Below the pieces are notes generated by a model. It ran no database searches and had not been told where the DNA came from. It worked only from the letters and a program-made list of their open reading frames with translations. A program made the position numbers and the translations under genes. Shown here one piece after another: positions 40,402 through 50,565 of a DNA stretch of 64,000 nt (its first letter is position 1; each line of letters begins with the position of its first letter). The stretch lies in contig NZ_JARYTI010000005.1 of assembly GCF_029911635.1 (NCBI RefSeq), forward strand, positions 124,001 to 188,000, read 5' to 3'. Source of the DNA: Sphingomonas sp. AR_OL41 (GTDB lineage Bacteria; Pseudomonadota; Alphaproteobacteria; Sphingomonadales; Sphingomonadaceae).

Positions 40402-40902
40402 TCAGGCGCGCGCGGCGTCCAGCAGCCGCTTGGCGCGAAGATACATTTCGACCCGGGTCATGGTAAACAGACCCAGCGCCAGTGCGGCGAGCGCATCGGT
40501 AAGGACGGCGACATTGACGTGAAGCGCCTGCGTTCCGGTCTGCGCCACGAACTTCACAGCGAACAAGCCGACGAGAAAGACGATCGCCGCGTACGACCCC
40601 TTCTGATTGATCGCGTGGGTCTCAGGATCGACGTGGATTTCCATCAACTTGCCGCGCTGCCAGCCGATCGCGCCACCAACGACTAGCATGGCGCCGCAGA
40701 TCGCCCAGCCGACCGGGCTTGGCGGCCCCTTGATGTAGAGGAAGGCGACGAGCAGCAGGTAAATCGCCGGCACGATCCAAAGCCGCTCGATCTTCAACGG
40801 CCGCATCTGCGTCATGCGCCGCGCGCGCAACGCCAGGATGACGCCGGCGATGACGATCGGGATGATGTACTGCCAGATACCCGGCGCCTGATGAACCTGC
40901 AT
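40402..40902 (-). CDS. CcdC-like (DUF1453-type) membrane protein
   Basis: The 166-residue product has about five hydrophobic helices and the pattern RRMTQMRPLKIERLWIVPAI, which resembles CcdC-type proteins (Bacillus CcdC is linked to cytochrome c maturation). The link to cytochrome biogenesis is family-level inference; no heme or Cys motif is present. It converges on the DMT transporter with a 3-bp gap. Confidence 0.6.
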   Translation of the reverse strand: MQVHQAPGIWQYIIPIVIAGVILALRARRMTQMRPLKIERLWIVPAIYLLLVAFLYIKGPPSPVGWAICGAMLVVGGAIGWQRGKLMEIHVDPETHAINQKGSYAAIVFLVGLFAVKFVAQTGTQALHVNVAVLTDALAALALGLFTMTRVEMYLRAKRLLDAARA

Positions 40903-40964
40903 GCAAACTGCCCCCTGACCGAAACAGCGGTGTCATAGCAGGCTAACCCACCGGTATTCCAGCC

Positions 40965-42533
40965 CTATTCGGCGGCGACCGCCAGCGCGGGATCCTTCCA
41001 CACCAGCACCGGCTTGCGCGCGGCGAGCGTCTCGTCGAGCCGGCTGCGCGGGGCGAAATGCGGCGCCGATTTGAGGCTCGTATCGCCAGCCTTGGCGCGC
41101 TCCGCCACCGAGCGCAGCGCGCCGATGAACTGGTCGAGCGCCGCCTTGCTCTCGGTCTCGGTCGGCTCGATCAGCATAGCGCCATGTACGACGAGCGGGA
41201 AATACATCGTCATCGGATGATAGCCCTCATCGACCAGCCCCTTGGCGACGTCGATCGTCGAGAAACCCTCGGCGAGATTGTCGTCCGAGAACAGGGCTTC
41301 GTGCATGCACGGACCCGCCGCGCCGAACGGTGCATCGAGCGTCTTGTCGAGCGAGCGCAGGATGTAATTGGCGTTGAGCACCGCATCCTCGGCCACCTGG
41401 CGCAGCCCATCCGCGCCGTGGCTCAGAATATAGGTCAGGGCGCGCGTGAACATGCCCATCTGGCCGTGAAAGGCGACCATGCGGCCAAAGCTCTGGCCGT
41501 GATGTTCGCCCGCCGTCTCTTCCTCGATCAGCACGAAGCGGTCGCCCTGCCGTTCGACGACCGGCAGCGGCGCGAACGGCGTCAGCGCGGCGGAGAACAC
41601 CACCGGCCCCGACCCCGGCCCGCCGCCGCCATGCGGGGTCGAGAAGGTCTTGTGCAGGTTGATGTGCATCGCATCGACACCGAGATCGCCCGGCCGCACG
41701 CGTCCGACGATCGCGTTGAAGTTCGCCCCGTCGCAATAGACGAACCCGCCCACGGCATGGACCGCGTCCGAGATCGTCTTGAGGTCGCGCTCGAACAACC
41801 CGCAAGTATTGGGGTTGGTGATCATCACGCCGGCGACATCCGGCCCGAGCCGCGCGAGCAGCGCGGCGGTGTCGATCCGGCCGTCGGCATTGGCGGGAAT
41901 GTCCTCCACCGCATAGCCGGCGAACGCCGCCGTAGCGGGATTGGTGCCGTGCGCGCTCTCGGGCACGAGGATGGTCTTGCGATGCCCCTCGCCGCGCGCC
42001 GCCAGCGCCGCCTTGATCGCAAGGATACCGCACAGCTCGCCATGCGCGCCGGCCTTGGGGCTCATCGCCACCGAGGCCATGCCTGTCAGCGTGACCAGCC
42101 AGTGCGCCAGCTGGTGGATCACCTCCAGCGCGCCCTGCACCGTGTCGATCGGCTGGAGCGGATGGACGTCCGCAAATCCCGGCAGCCGCGCCATCTTCTC
42201 GTTCAAGCGCGGGTTGTGCTTCATCGTGCACGAGCCGAGCGGAAACAGCCCGAGATCGATCGCGTAATTCTGCCGCGACAGCCGCGTATAGTGCCGCACG
42301 GTTTCCGGCTCGGACAGGCCGGGCAAGCCGATCGGCGCGGTGCGCATAAGATTACCCAGTCGCGACGCGGTCGGCGCCGGGGCCGCTACCTCGACACCAC
42401 TGGTATCGGTCGAGCCAATCTCGAAGATCAGCGCCTCTTCGAGCATCAGCGCCTTGTTGCCGGTAAAGGTCGGCGCAACCTGCTGGCCGGCTGCGGGGCG
42501 CTCCGGGCGCCAGCCGCTCGGGTTGACGGTCAT
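40965..42533 (-). CDS. gcvPB: Glycine dehydrogenase (decarboxylating) subunit 2
   Basis: The 522-residue subunit binds pyridoxal phosphate. [20 protein letters not shown] contains the PLP Lys, and [20 protein letters not shown] with [10 protein letters not shown] lies earlier. With GcvPA it makes the P-protein that decarboxylates glycine and passes the aminomethyl group to GcvH. It overlaps gcvPA by 4 bp and ends the gcv operon. Confidence 0.98.
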   Translation of the reverse strand: MTVNPSGWRPERPAAGQQVAPTFTGNKALMLEEALIFEIGSTDTSGVEVAAPAPTASRLGNLMRTAPIGLPGLSEPETVRHYTRLSRQNYAIDLGLFPLGSCTMKHNPRLNEKMARLPGFADVHPLQPIDTVQGALEVIHQLAHWLVTLTGMASVAMSPKAGAHGELCGILAIKAALAARGEGHRKTILVPESAHGTNPATAAFAGYAVEDIPANADGRIDTAALLARLGPDVAGVMITNPNTCGLFERDLKTISDAVHAVGGFVYCDGANFNAIVGRVRPGDLGVDAMHINLHKTFSTPHGGGGPGSGPVVFSAALTPFAPLPVVERQGDRFVLIEEETAGEHHGQSFGRMVAFHGQMGMFTRALTYILSHGADGLRQVAEDAVLNANYILRSLDKTLDAPFGAAGPCMHEALFSDDNLAEGFSTIDVAKGLVDEGYHPMTMYFPLVVHGAMLIEPTETESKAALDQFIGALRSVAERAKAGDTSLKSAPHFAPRSRLDETLAARKPVLVWKDPALAVAAE

Positions 42534-43888
42534 GACAGCACCTCCTCGAGCGCGACGGCAAGCGTTTCGATATCCTCCGGCGTCACCGTTTCGGTGACCG
42601 CGACGACCAGTCCCTCGGCCAGCCCCGCCTCACCCGGATAGAGTCGCCCGAGCGACACGCCCGCCAGAATGCCGTTTCGCGCCAGCTGCTGTACCACCGG
42701 CCGCGCCTCGACCGGCAGTTCGAGCGTGAATTCGTTGAAGAAGCCGTCATTGACCAGCCGGACACCAGGCACCCGCGCCAGCCGTTCGGCCGCGGCCACG
42801 GCATTGTGATGATTGGTCGTCGCCAGTGCGCGCAGCCCGGCCTCGCCGAGCAGAGTCATGTGGATCGAGAAGGCCAGCGCGCACAGGCCGGAATTGGTGC
42901 AGATGTTCGACGTCGCCTTTTCGCGACGGATATGCTGCTCGCGCGTGGACAGCGTCAGCACGAACCCGCGCCGGCCATCGGCATCGACCGTCTCGCCGCA
43001 CAGCCTCCCCGGCATCTGCCGCAGATATTTCTCCTTGCAACCGAACAGCCCGACATAGGGCCCGCCAAATTGCAGCCCGACGCCGATCGACTGCCCCTCG
43101 CCAACGACGATATCGGCGTCCATCTCGCCCGGCGACTTGAGCGCGCCCAGCGCGACCGGCTCTGTGACGACCGCGATCAGCAGCGCCTTCTTCGCGTGGC
43201 AGGCATCGGCCAGCGGCTTGAGGTCGGCGATGCGCCCGAGGATGTCGGGATACTGCGCCACGACGCACGACGTATCGTCGTCGATCGCCGCGATCAGCCG
43301 GTCGATATCGGTTTCGGCGCCCAGCGTCGGCGTGGCGGTGTCGAGCTGGTCGCCGGTGAACTTCGCCATGGTACGCGCGACCGAGACATAATGCGGGTGG
43401 AGCCCCGAAGACAAAATCGCCTTGCCGCGCTTGGTCACGCGCCGCGCCATGCCGATCGCCTCCCAGCAGGCGGTCGAGCCGTCATACATCGAGGCATTGG
43501 CGACGTCGGTACCAAGCAGCCGCGCGACCTGCGTCTGGAACTCGAACAGCATCTGCAGCGTGCCCTGCGCGATCTCGGGCTGATACGGCGTATAGGCGGT
43601 GAGGAACTCGCCGCGCTGGATCAGATGATCGACGCTCGCCGGCACGTGATGCTTGTAAGCGCCGCAGCCGAGGAAGAAGGGCGCATCTCCTGCTGTCAGG
43701 TTCTTGCGCGCCAGTTTCGTCATATGGCGCTCGACCGACAATTCGCTGGCATGCATCGGCAATTCGCCGATCGGCCCGTCGAGCCGCGCTTCGGCGGGCA
43801 CGTCGACGAACAGGTCGTCGATTGACGCGGCGCCGATGACGGACAGCATGGCCGAGCGATCGGCGTCGGTGAGAGGCAGGTAACGCAT
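42530..43888 (-). CDS. gcvPA: Glycine dehydrogenase (decarboxylating) subunit 1
   Basis: The 452-residue partner subunit begins [20 protein letters not shown] and contains [20 protein letters not shown] and [20 protein letters not shown], family signatures of the split P-protein alpha half. The two-gene form matches alphaproteobacteria and Gram-positives, not E. coli. A palindromic repeat lies in the 128-bp gap before it. Confidence 0.98.
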   Translation of the reverse strand: MRYLPLTDADRSAMLSVIGAASIDDLFVDVPAEARLDGPIGELPMHASELSVERHMTKLARKNLTAGDAPFFLGCGAYKHHVPASVDHLIQRGEFLTAYTPYQPEIAQGTLQMLFEFQTQVARLLGTDVANASMYDGSTACWEAIGMARRVTKRGKAILSSGLHPHYVSVARTMAKFTGDQLDTATPTLGAETDIDRLIAAIDDDTSCVVAQYPDILGRIADLKPLADACHAKKALLIAVVTEPVALGALKSPGEMDADIVVGEGQSIGVGLQFGGPYVGLFGCKEKYLRQMPGRLCGETVDADGRRGFVLTLSTREQHIRREKATSNICTNSGLCALAFSIHMTLLGEAGLRALATTNHHNAVAAAERLARVPGVRLVNDGFFNEFTLELPVEARPVVQQLARNGILAGVSLGRLYPGEAGLAEGLVVAVTETVTPEDIETLAVALEEVLS

Positions 43889-43897
43889 CTTGTTGCT

Positions 43898-44006
43898 CCC
43901 CCCTCCCCTTCAAGGGAGGGGCTAGGGGTGGGGGAGTGCGGCAAAATGTCCCGCGGCGATTGCGCGCGGCACTGCCCCACCCCAACCCCTCCCGAACGGG
44001 AGGGGC
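43898..44006. repeat. Palindromic element between gcvH and gcvPA
   Basis: Both ends contain CCCCTCCC and GGGAGGGG hairpins. The left CAAGGGAGGGGCTAGGGGTG pairs imperfectly with the right CACCCCAACCCCTCCCGAAC. The outer arms are near-complements over about 38 bases, enclosing GCGGCAAAATGTCCCGCGGC. It has the look of a mobile palindromic unit placed inside the gcv transcript. Confidence 0.75.
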
Positions 44007-44015
44007 AAAATCAGC

Positions 44016-44387
44016 TCACAGCTTCGCGACGAACGCCTCATAGGCGGCTTCGTCCATCAGGTCCTCGACCTCGCTCGGATCAGACAACGTCAACTTGAAG
44101 AACCAGCCGTCACCTTCCGGCTCCTCGTTGACGAGGCCCGGTGTGTCGCTGAGCGCGGCATTGCCTTCCAGCACGGTGCCCGACACCGGCGTGTAGACAT
44201 CCGAGGCGGCCTTGACCGATTCAACCACCGCGGCCTCGTCGCCCTTGGTCAGCACCTTGCCGTCCTCGGGCACCTCGACGAACACAATGTCGCCAAGCTG
44301 GCCCTGCGCATATTCGGAAATGCCGACGGTCCCGATATCGCCGTCGACATCGACCCATTCATGATCTTCGGTATAATAACGGCTCAT
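44016..44387 (-). CDS. gcvH: Glycine cleavage system H protein
   Basis: The 123-residue lipoyl carrier begins [19 protein letters not shown]. Its lipoylated Lys is in [21 protein letters not shown] inside the end of gcvT serves as its ribosome-binding site, and the gap to gcvT is one base. It shuttles the methylamine group between P, T and L proteins. Confidence 0.98.
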   Translation of the reverse strand: MSRYYTEDHEWVDVDGDIGTVGISEYAQGQLGDIVFVEVPEDGKVLTKGDEAAVVESVKAASDVYTPVSGTVLEGNAALSDTPGLVNEEPEGDGWFFKLTLSDPSEVEDLMDEAAYEAFVAKL

Positions 44388-44388
44388 C

Positions 44389-45534
44389 TCACTTGCCTCC
44401 TGTGCGGACGTAGCGGTGGGGAACAAAGGGCATTGCGGTCACGGTCGCCTGATGGACCTTGCCGCGTTGCGTCAGTTGAATCTTCGTGCCGGGCGCGGCC
44501 ATTGCCGCCGGCACATAGGCCATGGCGATCGCCGCCCCGACGCTGGGTGCGAAGCCGCCCGAGGTGACCTTGCCGACATCGGAGCCGTCGCGGTCGAGCA
44601 CGGCGGCGCCCTCGCGCACCGGCTGGCGCCCTTCGATCAGCAGCCCGACACGCTTGATCACCGCGCCCTGCTCGCGCTCGATCATGATGCGCTCATGCCC
44701 GGGGAAACCGCCCTCGTCGCGACGGCGCTTCGACAGCGCGAAGCCGAGATCGGCCATCACCGGCGTGATGTCGGGATCGAGGTCGTGCCCATAAAGCGGC
44801 AACCCTGCCTCGAGCCGCAACGAATCGCGCGCGCCCAGGCCGATCGGCTTTACCTCAGGCTCCGCGCACAGCAGGTCGGCGATCCGCTCGGCCTCGTTCG
44901 CGTCGATCGAAATCTCGAACCCGTCCTCGCCGGTATAGCCCGAGCGGCTGATCCAGGCCTCGGCGCCGGCGAGCTCGAAGCGACCACCCATCATGAAACT
45001 GAGCGCCTCGAGCGGCCACTCGCCCGTCACATGCCGCTTCAGCGCATCGAACGCCTTCGGGCCCTGCAACGCCAGCAAGGCGCGCTCGTCGAGCTGGTTG
45101 ATGGTGATTTCGTCGGGCAGTTCATCACGAAGATGCGCAATGTCGTCATATTTCACCGCGCCATTGACGACCATGTAGATCCCGCCCGGCCAGCGGCTGA
45201 TCATCAGATCGTCGAGAATGCCGCCATTGTCGGCGAGCAGCAGCGAATAGCGCATCCGCCCGAGCGCCAGGCCCTTTACATCGGCCGGCAGCACCGCTTC
45301 CAGGGCCTCGTCGAGCCCGTCGCCGCTGATCAGCAACTGGCCCATATGGCTGACATCGAACAGGCCGGCGGAGTCGCGCGTCCACAGATGCTCGGCCATG
45401 ATGCCTTCATACTGCACCGGCATGTGATAGCCCGCGAACGGCACCATCCGCGCGCCGCGCGCACGATGCCAGGCATCGAGCGGGAGCGTCTCGGTTTCGA
45501 TGTCGATATAGCCGTCGGTTGCGTCGTCGCTCAT
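44389..45534 (-). CDS. gcvT: Glycine cleavage system T protein (aminomethyltransferase)
   Basis: The 381-residue folate enzyme contains [27 protein letters not shown] and [13 protein letters not shown], the T-protein signatures. It transfers the methylene group to tetrahydrofolate and releases ammonia. It is the first gene of the operon and is directly downstream of a tandem glycine riboswitch. Confidence 0.98.
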   Translation of the reverse strand: MSDDATDGYIDIETETLPLDAWHRARGARMVPFAGYHMPVQYEGIMAEHLWTRDSAGLFDVSHMGQLLISGDGLDEALEAVLPADVKGLALGRMRYSLLLADNGGILDDLMISRWPGGIYMVVNGAVKYDDIAHLRDELPDEITINQLDERALLALQGPKAFDALKRHVTGEWPLEALSFMMGGRFELAGAEAWISRSGYTGEDGFEISIDANEAERIADLLCAEPEVKPIGLGARDSLRLEAGLPLYGHDLDPDITPVMADLGFALSKRRRDEGGFPGHERIMIEREQGAVIKRVGLLIEGRQPVREGAAVLDRDGSDVGKVTSGGFAPSVGAAIAMAYVPAAMAAPGTKIQLTQRGKVHQATVTAMPFVPHRYVRTGGK

Positions 45535-45589
45535 GCCGTCTCCGGGTCGAGGGTGCCACGGCGGAGAACGGCCCCGAAAGGCCTTTGAT

Positions 45590-45778
45590 CCACCGCCCCC
45601 TCTGTCACGGAACCTGAGAGCTTTGACCGCCTGCGCGGCTTACACCTTCGGTGGCCCCGCCGTGGCGGAGCGCTTTCCAGAGTGTCGATTCGGCGCGCGC
45701 GGTCCGGGTTGCCTGAGAGATTCCGGGGCGGTTGCTCCTTCGGCGCCCTGGCTCCAAGTCCAGGGTCTCTCCCGCGCG
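45590..45778 (-). ncRNA. Tandem glycine riboswitch (two gcvT aptamers)
   Basis: Read leftward, the leader has the first aptamer (CGGGAGAG, then GCCGAAGGAGCAA and ATCTCTCAGGCAA). A linker and the second aptamer follow (CTCTGGAAAG, then CACCGAAGGTGTAA, AGCTCTCAGGTTCC and GACAGAGGGGGC). These are the invariant glycine-riboswitch sequences in order. It sits about 55 bp before gcvT and switches the operon on with glycine. A TTGACT at 45840-45835 may be the -35 of its promoter. Confidence 0.97.
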
Positions 45779-45921
45779 TGCCCATGACGGTTGCCCGCCA
45801 TCGACGCGCCCGGTTTGACGCGCCGCAGCATGCGAGTCAATCGCCGTGCCGGCCTTTGCCAAAAAATGCCTCGGCACCACGCGCCATCGACGTCTGATCG
45901 CCTGAGAAAGGTAGAAGAGTG

Positions 45922-46072
45922 GTTCGCGCAGAGGCGCGGAAGCGCAGAGCGAATCTGCGCGAATTCGCGCGTCAAGCGCCTCTCAAACCTCGCGTTTTCG
46001 CGATAGAAGTTTTATCCATGCGAAGGCGCGAAGAGCAAAAACTCCTCTGCGCCTCAGCGCCTCTGCGCGAAC
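45922..46072. repeat. 150-bp inverted-repeat element (GTTCGCGCAGAGGCGC arms)
   Basis: The left arm at 45922-45949 (GTTCGCGCAGAGGCGC, then GGAAG, then CGCAGAG) and the right arm at 46045-46072 are reverse complements at 26 of 28 positions. They enclose about 95 bp with a further GCGCGAATTCGCGC palindrome. It occupies most of the gap between the gcv leader and the lipoprotein gene; no ORF is supported inside. It looks like a non-autonomous palindromic repeat. Confidence 0.7.
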
Positions 46073-46113
46073 AAATAAACTTCAGGCCGAGCGACCTGCG
46101 ATCTCGCACGTTT

Positions 46114-46764
46114 TCAGCGCGTCGCGTTATACTTCAGCTGTGCCTCGGTGAGCTGGAAGCCGACCAGCGCCTCGAAGGTCGCGCGCAGCACTGCCTGGCG
46201 GATTTCCGGGCGCGTCAGCGGGTCGGTCGCGGCATCCTGGTCCCCGGCCTTGCGCTTCTCGGTCAGCTTGCGGCGGACGTCATCGGGCAAGGTCGCGGCA
46301 GCGCGCGACACGACCGAGGTTGCCGTCCCGCTTGCCGTGGCGCGATCGCGTCCGGCATCGAAATGCACCACGACATGGCCGATGCGCTTGGCGACGACGG
46401 CGCTATCGCCCTGCACGACGCTGATGAAATAGGGGAAGCTGACGTCGCGCGGCGCGTCGCTGCGAGCCCGGCGCGCCTGGATGTCGAACGTCACCACCGT
46501 CTGGATGTCCGGGCCGGACGCGTCATAGCAGGTCGAGCGTACATGGGTCATCGTGGCCGACACGTCGATCGCCGACGCGTCGACGCTGCCAACCGGATCG
46601 AACAGCGTGATATCGCCGGTCGCCGCGGGAATCGCGACCGCGGGGCAAGCCGAGCGGACCGCGGTGATACCGCCCGTTTCGTCGAGCTCGCCGGCATGCC
46701 GACACCCCGCCGCCAGCAGTAGCACGAGGGGAAGGGCTGATTTCCAGGCTGTCACGGGCACACG
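46114..46764 (-). CDS. Predicted lipoprotein of unknown function
   Basis: The product is about 216 residues from a GTG at 46764 (AAGG five bases upstream); earlier starts to 46827 are possible. A short hydrophobic stretch ends in LAAGCRHAG, a lipobox, so the mature protein is probably anchored by its Cys. The rest is a beta-rich soluble domain (DVSFPYFISVVQGDSAVVA) with a helical C-terminus. No family was recognised. It is divergent from ispH. Confidence 0.7.
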   Translation of the reverse strand, partial: RVPVTAWKSALPLVLLLAAGCRHAGELDETGGITAVRSACPAVAIPAATGDITLFDPVGSVDASAIDVSATMTHVRSTCYDASGPDIQTVVTFDIQARRARSDAPRDVSFPYFISVVQGDSAVVAKRIGHVVVHFDAGRDRATASGTATSVVSRAAATLPDDVRRKLTEKRKAGDQDAATDPLTRPEIRQAVLRATFEALVGFQLTEAQLKYNATR

Positions 46765-46875
46765 CACCTTATCACACAGGAAGGGGCCGCAAGCATATCG
46801 CATCGGCCCCGGAACGATGGTCACCATAGGAAGCGCCTTTCACGGGCGCAAGCAATCGCGTAGGGGCAACGCGCA

Positions 46876-47832
46876 ATGACCGACGCTCCCAAGCCCCCGC
46901 TGACCCTGCTGATCGCCGCGCCGCGCGGCTTTTGCGCCGGCGTCGACCGCGCCATCCAGATCGTCGAGCTGGCGATCGAGAAATATGGTGCGCCGGTCTA
47001 TGTCCGCCACGAGATCGTCCACAACAAGTTCGTCGTCGACACGCTGAAAGCGAAAGGCGCGATCTTCGTCGAGGAGCTCGACGAGGTGCCCGACGGCGTG
47101 ACCGTGGTGTTTTCCGCGCATGGCGTGCCCAAGGCAATTCCCGCCGAAGCGGCGGGTCGCGGCCTCGCTTATCTCGATGCAACCTGCCCGCTGGTGTCCA
47201 AGGTCCATCGCCAGGCGGAGCGTCTCGTCGCCGCGGGTCGTCACATCCTCTTCATCGGCCACGCCGGCCATCCCGAGGTTATCGGCACTTTCGGCCAGGT
47301 GCCGGCCGGCTCCATGACGCTGATCGAAACGCTGGAGGATGTCGCGAACCTCGCGCCCGCCGACGTCGCCAACCTCGCCTTTCTTACCCAGACGACGCTG
47401 TCAGTCGACGACACTGCCGATATGGTCGCCGCCTTGCAGCGCCGTTTTCCGTCGATCGAGGCGCCACGTGGCGAGGACATCTGTTACGCAACGTCGAACC
47501 GCCAGGCCGCGGTCAAGGCGATCGCCAGCCGGTGCGACGCCATGCTGGTGATCGGCGCGCCCAATTCGTCGAACTCGCTGCGCCTCGCCGAAGTCTCCGA
47601 GCGAGAGGGCACTCGGGCGCGCTTGATCGAACGCGCCGGCGACCTCGACCCGGCGTTTCTCGACGGTGTCAGAACGCTCGGCATCACCGCCGGCGCTTCC
47701 GCACCGGAATTACTGGTGCGCGAACTGGTGACCAAGCTCGCCGAGCGCTTTACGATCGACGAGCAGGAAGTCGAGGCAACCCGCGAGACGGTGTCGTTCA
47801 AGCTGCCGCGCGGCCTCGAAATCGCCGCCTGA
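46876..47832 (+). CDS. ispH: 4-hydroxy-3-methylbut-2-enyl diphosphate reductase
   Basis: The 318-residue iron-sulfur enzyme of the MEP isoprenoid pathway has the three cluster cysteines in [12 protein letters not shown] (Cys20), [11 protein letters not shown] and [18 protein letters not shown] and [13 protein letters not shown] are further IspH motifs. It makes IPP and DMAPP in the cytoplasm. Four bases separate it from thrB. Confidence 0.98.
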   Translation: MTDAPKPPLTLLIAAPRGFCAGVDRAIQIVELAIEKYGAPVYVRHEIVHNKFVVDTLKAKGAIFVEELDEVPDGVTVVFSAHGVPKAIPAEAAGRGLAYLDATCPLVSKVHRQAERLVAAGRHILFIGHAGHPEVIGTFGQVPAGSMTLIETLEDVANLAPADVANLAFLTQTTLSVDDTADMVAALQRRFPSIEAPRGEDICYATSNRQAAVKAIASRCDAMLVIGAPNSSNSLRLAEVSEREGTRARLIERAGDLDPAFLDGVRTLGITAGASAPELLVRELVTKLAERFTIDEQEVEATRETVSFKLPRGLEIAA

Positions 47833-47836
47833 GCCG

Positions 47837-48793
47837 ATGGCCGTCTACACGCAGGTATCGGCGGAGGCGCTGGCGCGCTTCCTGGCGGGCTTTGACCATG
47901 GCGAACTCGTGTCCGCCAAAGGCATCGCCGAGGGCGTCGAGAACAGCAATTATCTCGTCGACACGACGACCGGGCGGTTCATCCTCACGCTCTACGAAAA
48001 GCGCGTATCGGCCGCCGACCTGCCCTTCTTCATGGCCATGCTCGATCACCTTGCCGTGCGCGGCAACCCGGTGCCGCGCGCGCTGCCCGACCGCGATGGC
48101 GTGGTCATCCACACACTCGAAGGCCGGCCCGCCTGTCTGATAGAATTCCTCACCGGTGTTTCGGTGTCGCATCCGACGCCGGCTCAGGCGCACGCTGCCG
48201 GCGCCTCGATGGGCCGGATGCATACCGGCCTCGCCGATTTCACCGGCGAACGACCTAACACACTCGGCCCTGACGGCTGGGCCGAGCTGCTCGCGCGCTG
48301 CGGGCGCGATCTCGACTCGATCGAACCCGGCCTGTTCGATCGTGTATCGTCGTCGCTGGGCCGTGTACTTGCGGCCTGGCCGAACAGCCTCCCCCACGCG
48401 GCGATCCATGCCGATCTCTTCCCCGACAATGTCCTGATGCTGGGCGATCGCGTGACCGGGCTGATCGACTTCTATTTCGCCTGCACCGATATTCGCGCCT
48501 ACGACCTCGCCGTGATGCATTCGGCCTGGGCATTCGATGCACTCGGCGTGCCGTGCGACCCTGCGGTCGGTGCCGCGCTCATTGCCGGCTATGACGCGAG
48601 CTTCGGCCTGGCCGACGAAGAACGTGCAGCGCTCGCCACACTGGCGCAGGGCGCCTGCATCCGCTTCCTGCTGACCCGCGCCTGGGACTGGCTCAACACC
48701 CCCGCCGATGCGCTGGTGACGCGGAAGGACCCGCTCGCCTATCTGCGCCGTCTCGACCATTATGAACGCTACGGATCGACGCTTTTCGCATGA
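47837..48793 (+). CDS. thrB: Homoserine kinase, APH/ThrB type
   Basis: The 318-residue enzyme belongs to the aminoglycoside-phosphotransferase-like homoserine kinases rather than the GHMP type of E. coli. It contains [20 protein letters not shown] near the N-terminus and the Brenner motif [10 protein letters not shown] followed by [10 protein letters not shown]. It phosphorylates homoserine for threonine synthesis. It overlaps rnhA by 4 bp. Confidence 0.95.
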   Translation: MAVYTQVSAEALARFLAGFDHGELVSAKGIAEGVENSNYLVDTTTGRFILTLYEKRVSAADLPFFMAMLDHLAVRGNPVPRALPDRDGVVIHTLEGRPACLIEFLTGVSVSHPTPAQAHAAGASMGRMHTGLADFTGERPNTLGPDGWAELLARCGRDLDSIEPGLFDRVSSSLGRVLAAWPNSLPHAAIHADLFPDNVLMLGDRVTGLIDFYFACTDIRAYDLAVMHSAWAFDALGVPCDPAVGAALIAGYDASFGLADEERAALATLAQGACIRFLLTRAWDWLNTPADALVTRKDPLAYLRRLDHYERYGSTLFA

Positions 48794-49236
48794 CCGAACT
48801 GACCAAAGTCGAAATTTTCACCGATGGTGCCTGCAAGGGCAATCCCGGCCCGGGCGGCTGGGGTGTGGTGATTCGTTCGGGCACGACCGAACGCGAACTG
48901 TCGGGCGGCGAAAAGTTGACCACCAACAACCGCATGGAAATGACGGCGGCGATCGAGGGGCTCAACGCGCTCAAGCGGCCGTGCCATGTGACGCTGTCGA
49001 CCGACAGCCGCTATGTGATGGACGGGCTGACCAAGTGGATCAAGGGGTGGCAGCGCAACGGCTGGCGCACCGCAGACAAGAAGCCGGTCAAGAATGCCGA
49101 ACTATGGCAGGCGCTGCTCGAAGCCGCCAAGCCGCACCGCATCGACTGGCAATGGGTCAAGGGCCATGCCGGCCATCCCGAGAATGAACGGGCTGACCGG
49201 CTGGCAAGCAACGCGGCGGACGCCGCGCGCGGTTAG
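48790..49236 (+). CDS. rnhA: Ribonuclease HI
   Basis: The 148-residue enzyme has all catalytic acids: Asp in [12 protein letters not shown], Glu in NNRMEMTA, Asp in STDSRYV and Asp near the end in [11 protein letters not shown]. It degrades RNA in RNA-DNA hybrids. It is the last gene of the ispH-thrB-rnhA unit. Confidence 0.98.
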   Translation: MTELTKVEIFTDGACKGNPGPGGWGVVIRSGTTERELSGGEKLTTNNRMEMTAAIEGLNALKRPCHVTLSTDSRYVMDGLTKWIKGWQRNGWRTADKKPVKNAELWQALLEAAKPHRIDWQWVKGHAGHPENERADRLASNAADAARG

Positions 49237-49250
49237 ATCGCGCTGTCAGA

Positions 49251-49418
49251 TCATTCCTGCGGCGCGGTTGGGCCGTTTTTCAGGATCGAATCGATCGCAT
49301 TCTGGGCCGAGGCCTTGCTCGAATAACCTTCGGTCCACCAGATCAACTCGCTGTTATATTTGAACTTGGCGACATACTCGCCCGCCTTGTTCTGCTCGAT
49401 GACGAATTTGTGTGCCAT
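49251..49418 (-). CDS. DUF1508 (YegP-like) small protein
   Basis: A 55-residue protein (MAHKFVIEQNKAGEYVAKFK, then WWTEGYSSKASAQNAIDSIL) is encoded behind a clear GGAGATGAATC leader. The pattern of a short beta hairpin followed by S-K-A-AI-S is the DUF1508 fold (YegP family). The family is associated with stress induction in some bacteria but its activity is unknown. It lies in the gap between rnhA and the FAD oxidoreductase gene. Confidence 0.9.
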   Translation of the reverse strand: MAHKFVIEQNKAGEYVAKFKYNSELIWWTEGYSSKASAQNAIDSILKNGPTAPQE

Positions 49419-49463
49419 GATTCATCTCCTTAGGGCCGGTCGAGACTAGCGTGGGCAGTTTCG

Positions 49464-50561
49464 TTACGCCAGCGAACGAAAGCGGTCCGGCGCATATCGC
49501 ATAGGATCGATCGCAGCGACGAAGGCTTCGGGCGAGACACCGAGCAGCAACGATGCCGCCAGCGCCGCCGCCGCCGGCGCAGTCTGGATGCCGAACCCGC
49601 CCTGCCCTGCGCACCAGAAGAAGCCGGGCGCCGTCGGATCGAAGCCGTAGACGGGCAGGCGATCGGGCGCGAAGCTGCGCAAGCCGGCCCAGCGATGCTC
49701 GACCCGCTCGACCTGCCAGTCGACGACACGCTCGAAACGATCGATCGCGATCGCGATGTCGATCTCCTCGGGCTGGGCATCGCCCGGTTCGGCGGTAATC
49801 TCGTCATGCGGACTGAGCCATAGTCGACCGCCAGCTTCGGGCTTGAAGTAGAAGGTGCCGCCAATGTCGGAAACAAGCGGCAGTTTCTCCGGGGGCGCCG
49901 GATTGGTGCGCAACTGCACCATGGTACGCCGAAAGGGGCTGATCCCCAGCGGCGCCACCCCCGCACACGCCGCAACCTGGTCGGCCCATGCCCCTGCGGC
50001 ATCGACCAGGATCGTCGCCGCGACCGGCTCGTCGTTCCCGATGTCGATCCGCCACAGATCGCCTGCGCGTACGGCGCCGCGCATGGCGCTGCCGAGCAGC
50101 AATTGCCCGCCATGTCTCCGCGCCGTGGCAAGGAACGCGGCGTGCAACCCTGCGACGTCGATATAGGCGCAGCTTCGCTCCAGCACGCCTAGAGTCCACT
50201 CGGCGCGCAGCCCGGGCACGATGCCATGCGGGTCCACCGCATCAAGGATAACACCGCTGCCCTCGAACTCGGCAAGGAATGCGTCGATCTTCGCCGCGTC
50301 GTCGCGACGGCCGATCTGCAGCGCACCGAGCGGATCGAGAAATCCGCCGGCGCTCAGAGCGTCTCCCGACGCCGAGGTCAGCGGCTGGACATGCGGTCCA
50401 CCATAGGTTTCTGACCAGAAGGCGGCGGAACGACCGGTAGCATGAAAGCCAGGCCGCTCCTCAGACTCAAGAATCACGATGCTGGCATGCGGCGCGACTA
50501 CCGCCGCCAGACTGGCCCCGGCAATACCGGCGCCGATAATGGCGATGTCGTAGCGCGCCAA
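49464..50561 (-). CDS. FAD-dependent amino acid oxidase-like (DAO family) oxidoreductase
   Basis: The product is 365 residues from a TTG at 50561 (GAGG about 10 bases upstream; 4 bp after the preceding stop); no ATG fits. It begins LARYDIAIIGAGIAGASLAA, the FAD-binding Rossmann motif. It continues with FHATGRSAAFWSETYGGP and ends with GFFWCAGQGGFGIQTAPAAA. It resembles glycine/D-amino-acid and related 2-hydroxyacid oxidases. The substrate is unknown. It is probably co-transcribed with the lysophospholipase-like gene. Confidence 0.85.
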   Translation of the reverse strand: MARYDIAIIGAGIAGASLAAVVAPHASIVILESEERPGFHATGRSAAFWSETYGGPHVQPLTSASGDALSAGGFLDPLGALQIGRRDDAAKIDAFLAEFEGSGVILDAVDPHGIVPGLRAEWTLGVLERSCAYIDVAGLHAAFLATARRHGGQLLLGSAMRGAVRAGDLWRIDIGNDEPVAATILVDAAGAWADQVAACAGVAPLGISPFRRTMVQLRTNPAPPEKLPLVSDIGGTFYFKPEAGGRLWLSPHDEITAEPGDAQPEEIDIAIAIDRFERVVDWQVERVEHRWAGLRSFAPDRLPVYGFDPTAPGFFWCAGQGGFGIQTAPAAAALAASLLLGVSPEAFVAAIDPMRYAPDRFRSLA

Positions 50562-50565
50562 GCGA

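Noticed and set aside
41058..42641. A 527-residue plus-strand frame over gcvPB
   Set aside because: It is the complement of gcvPB and has no recognisable domain.
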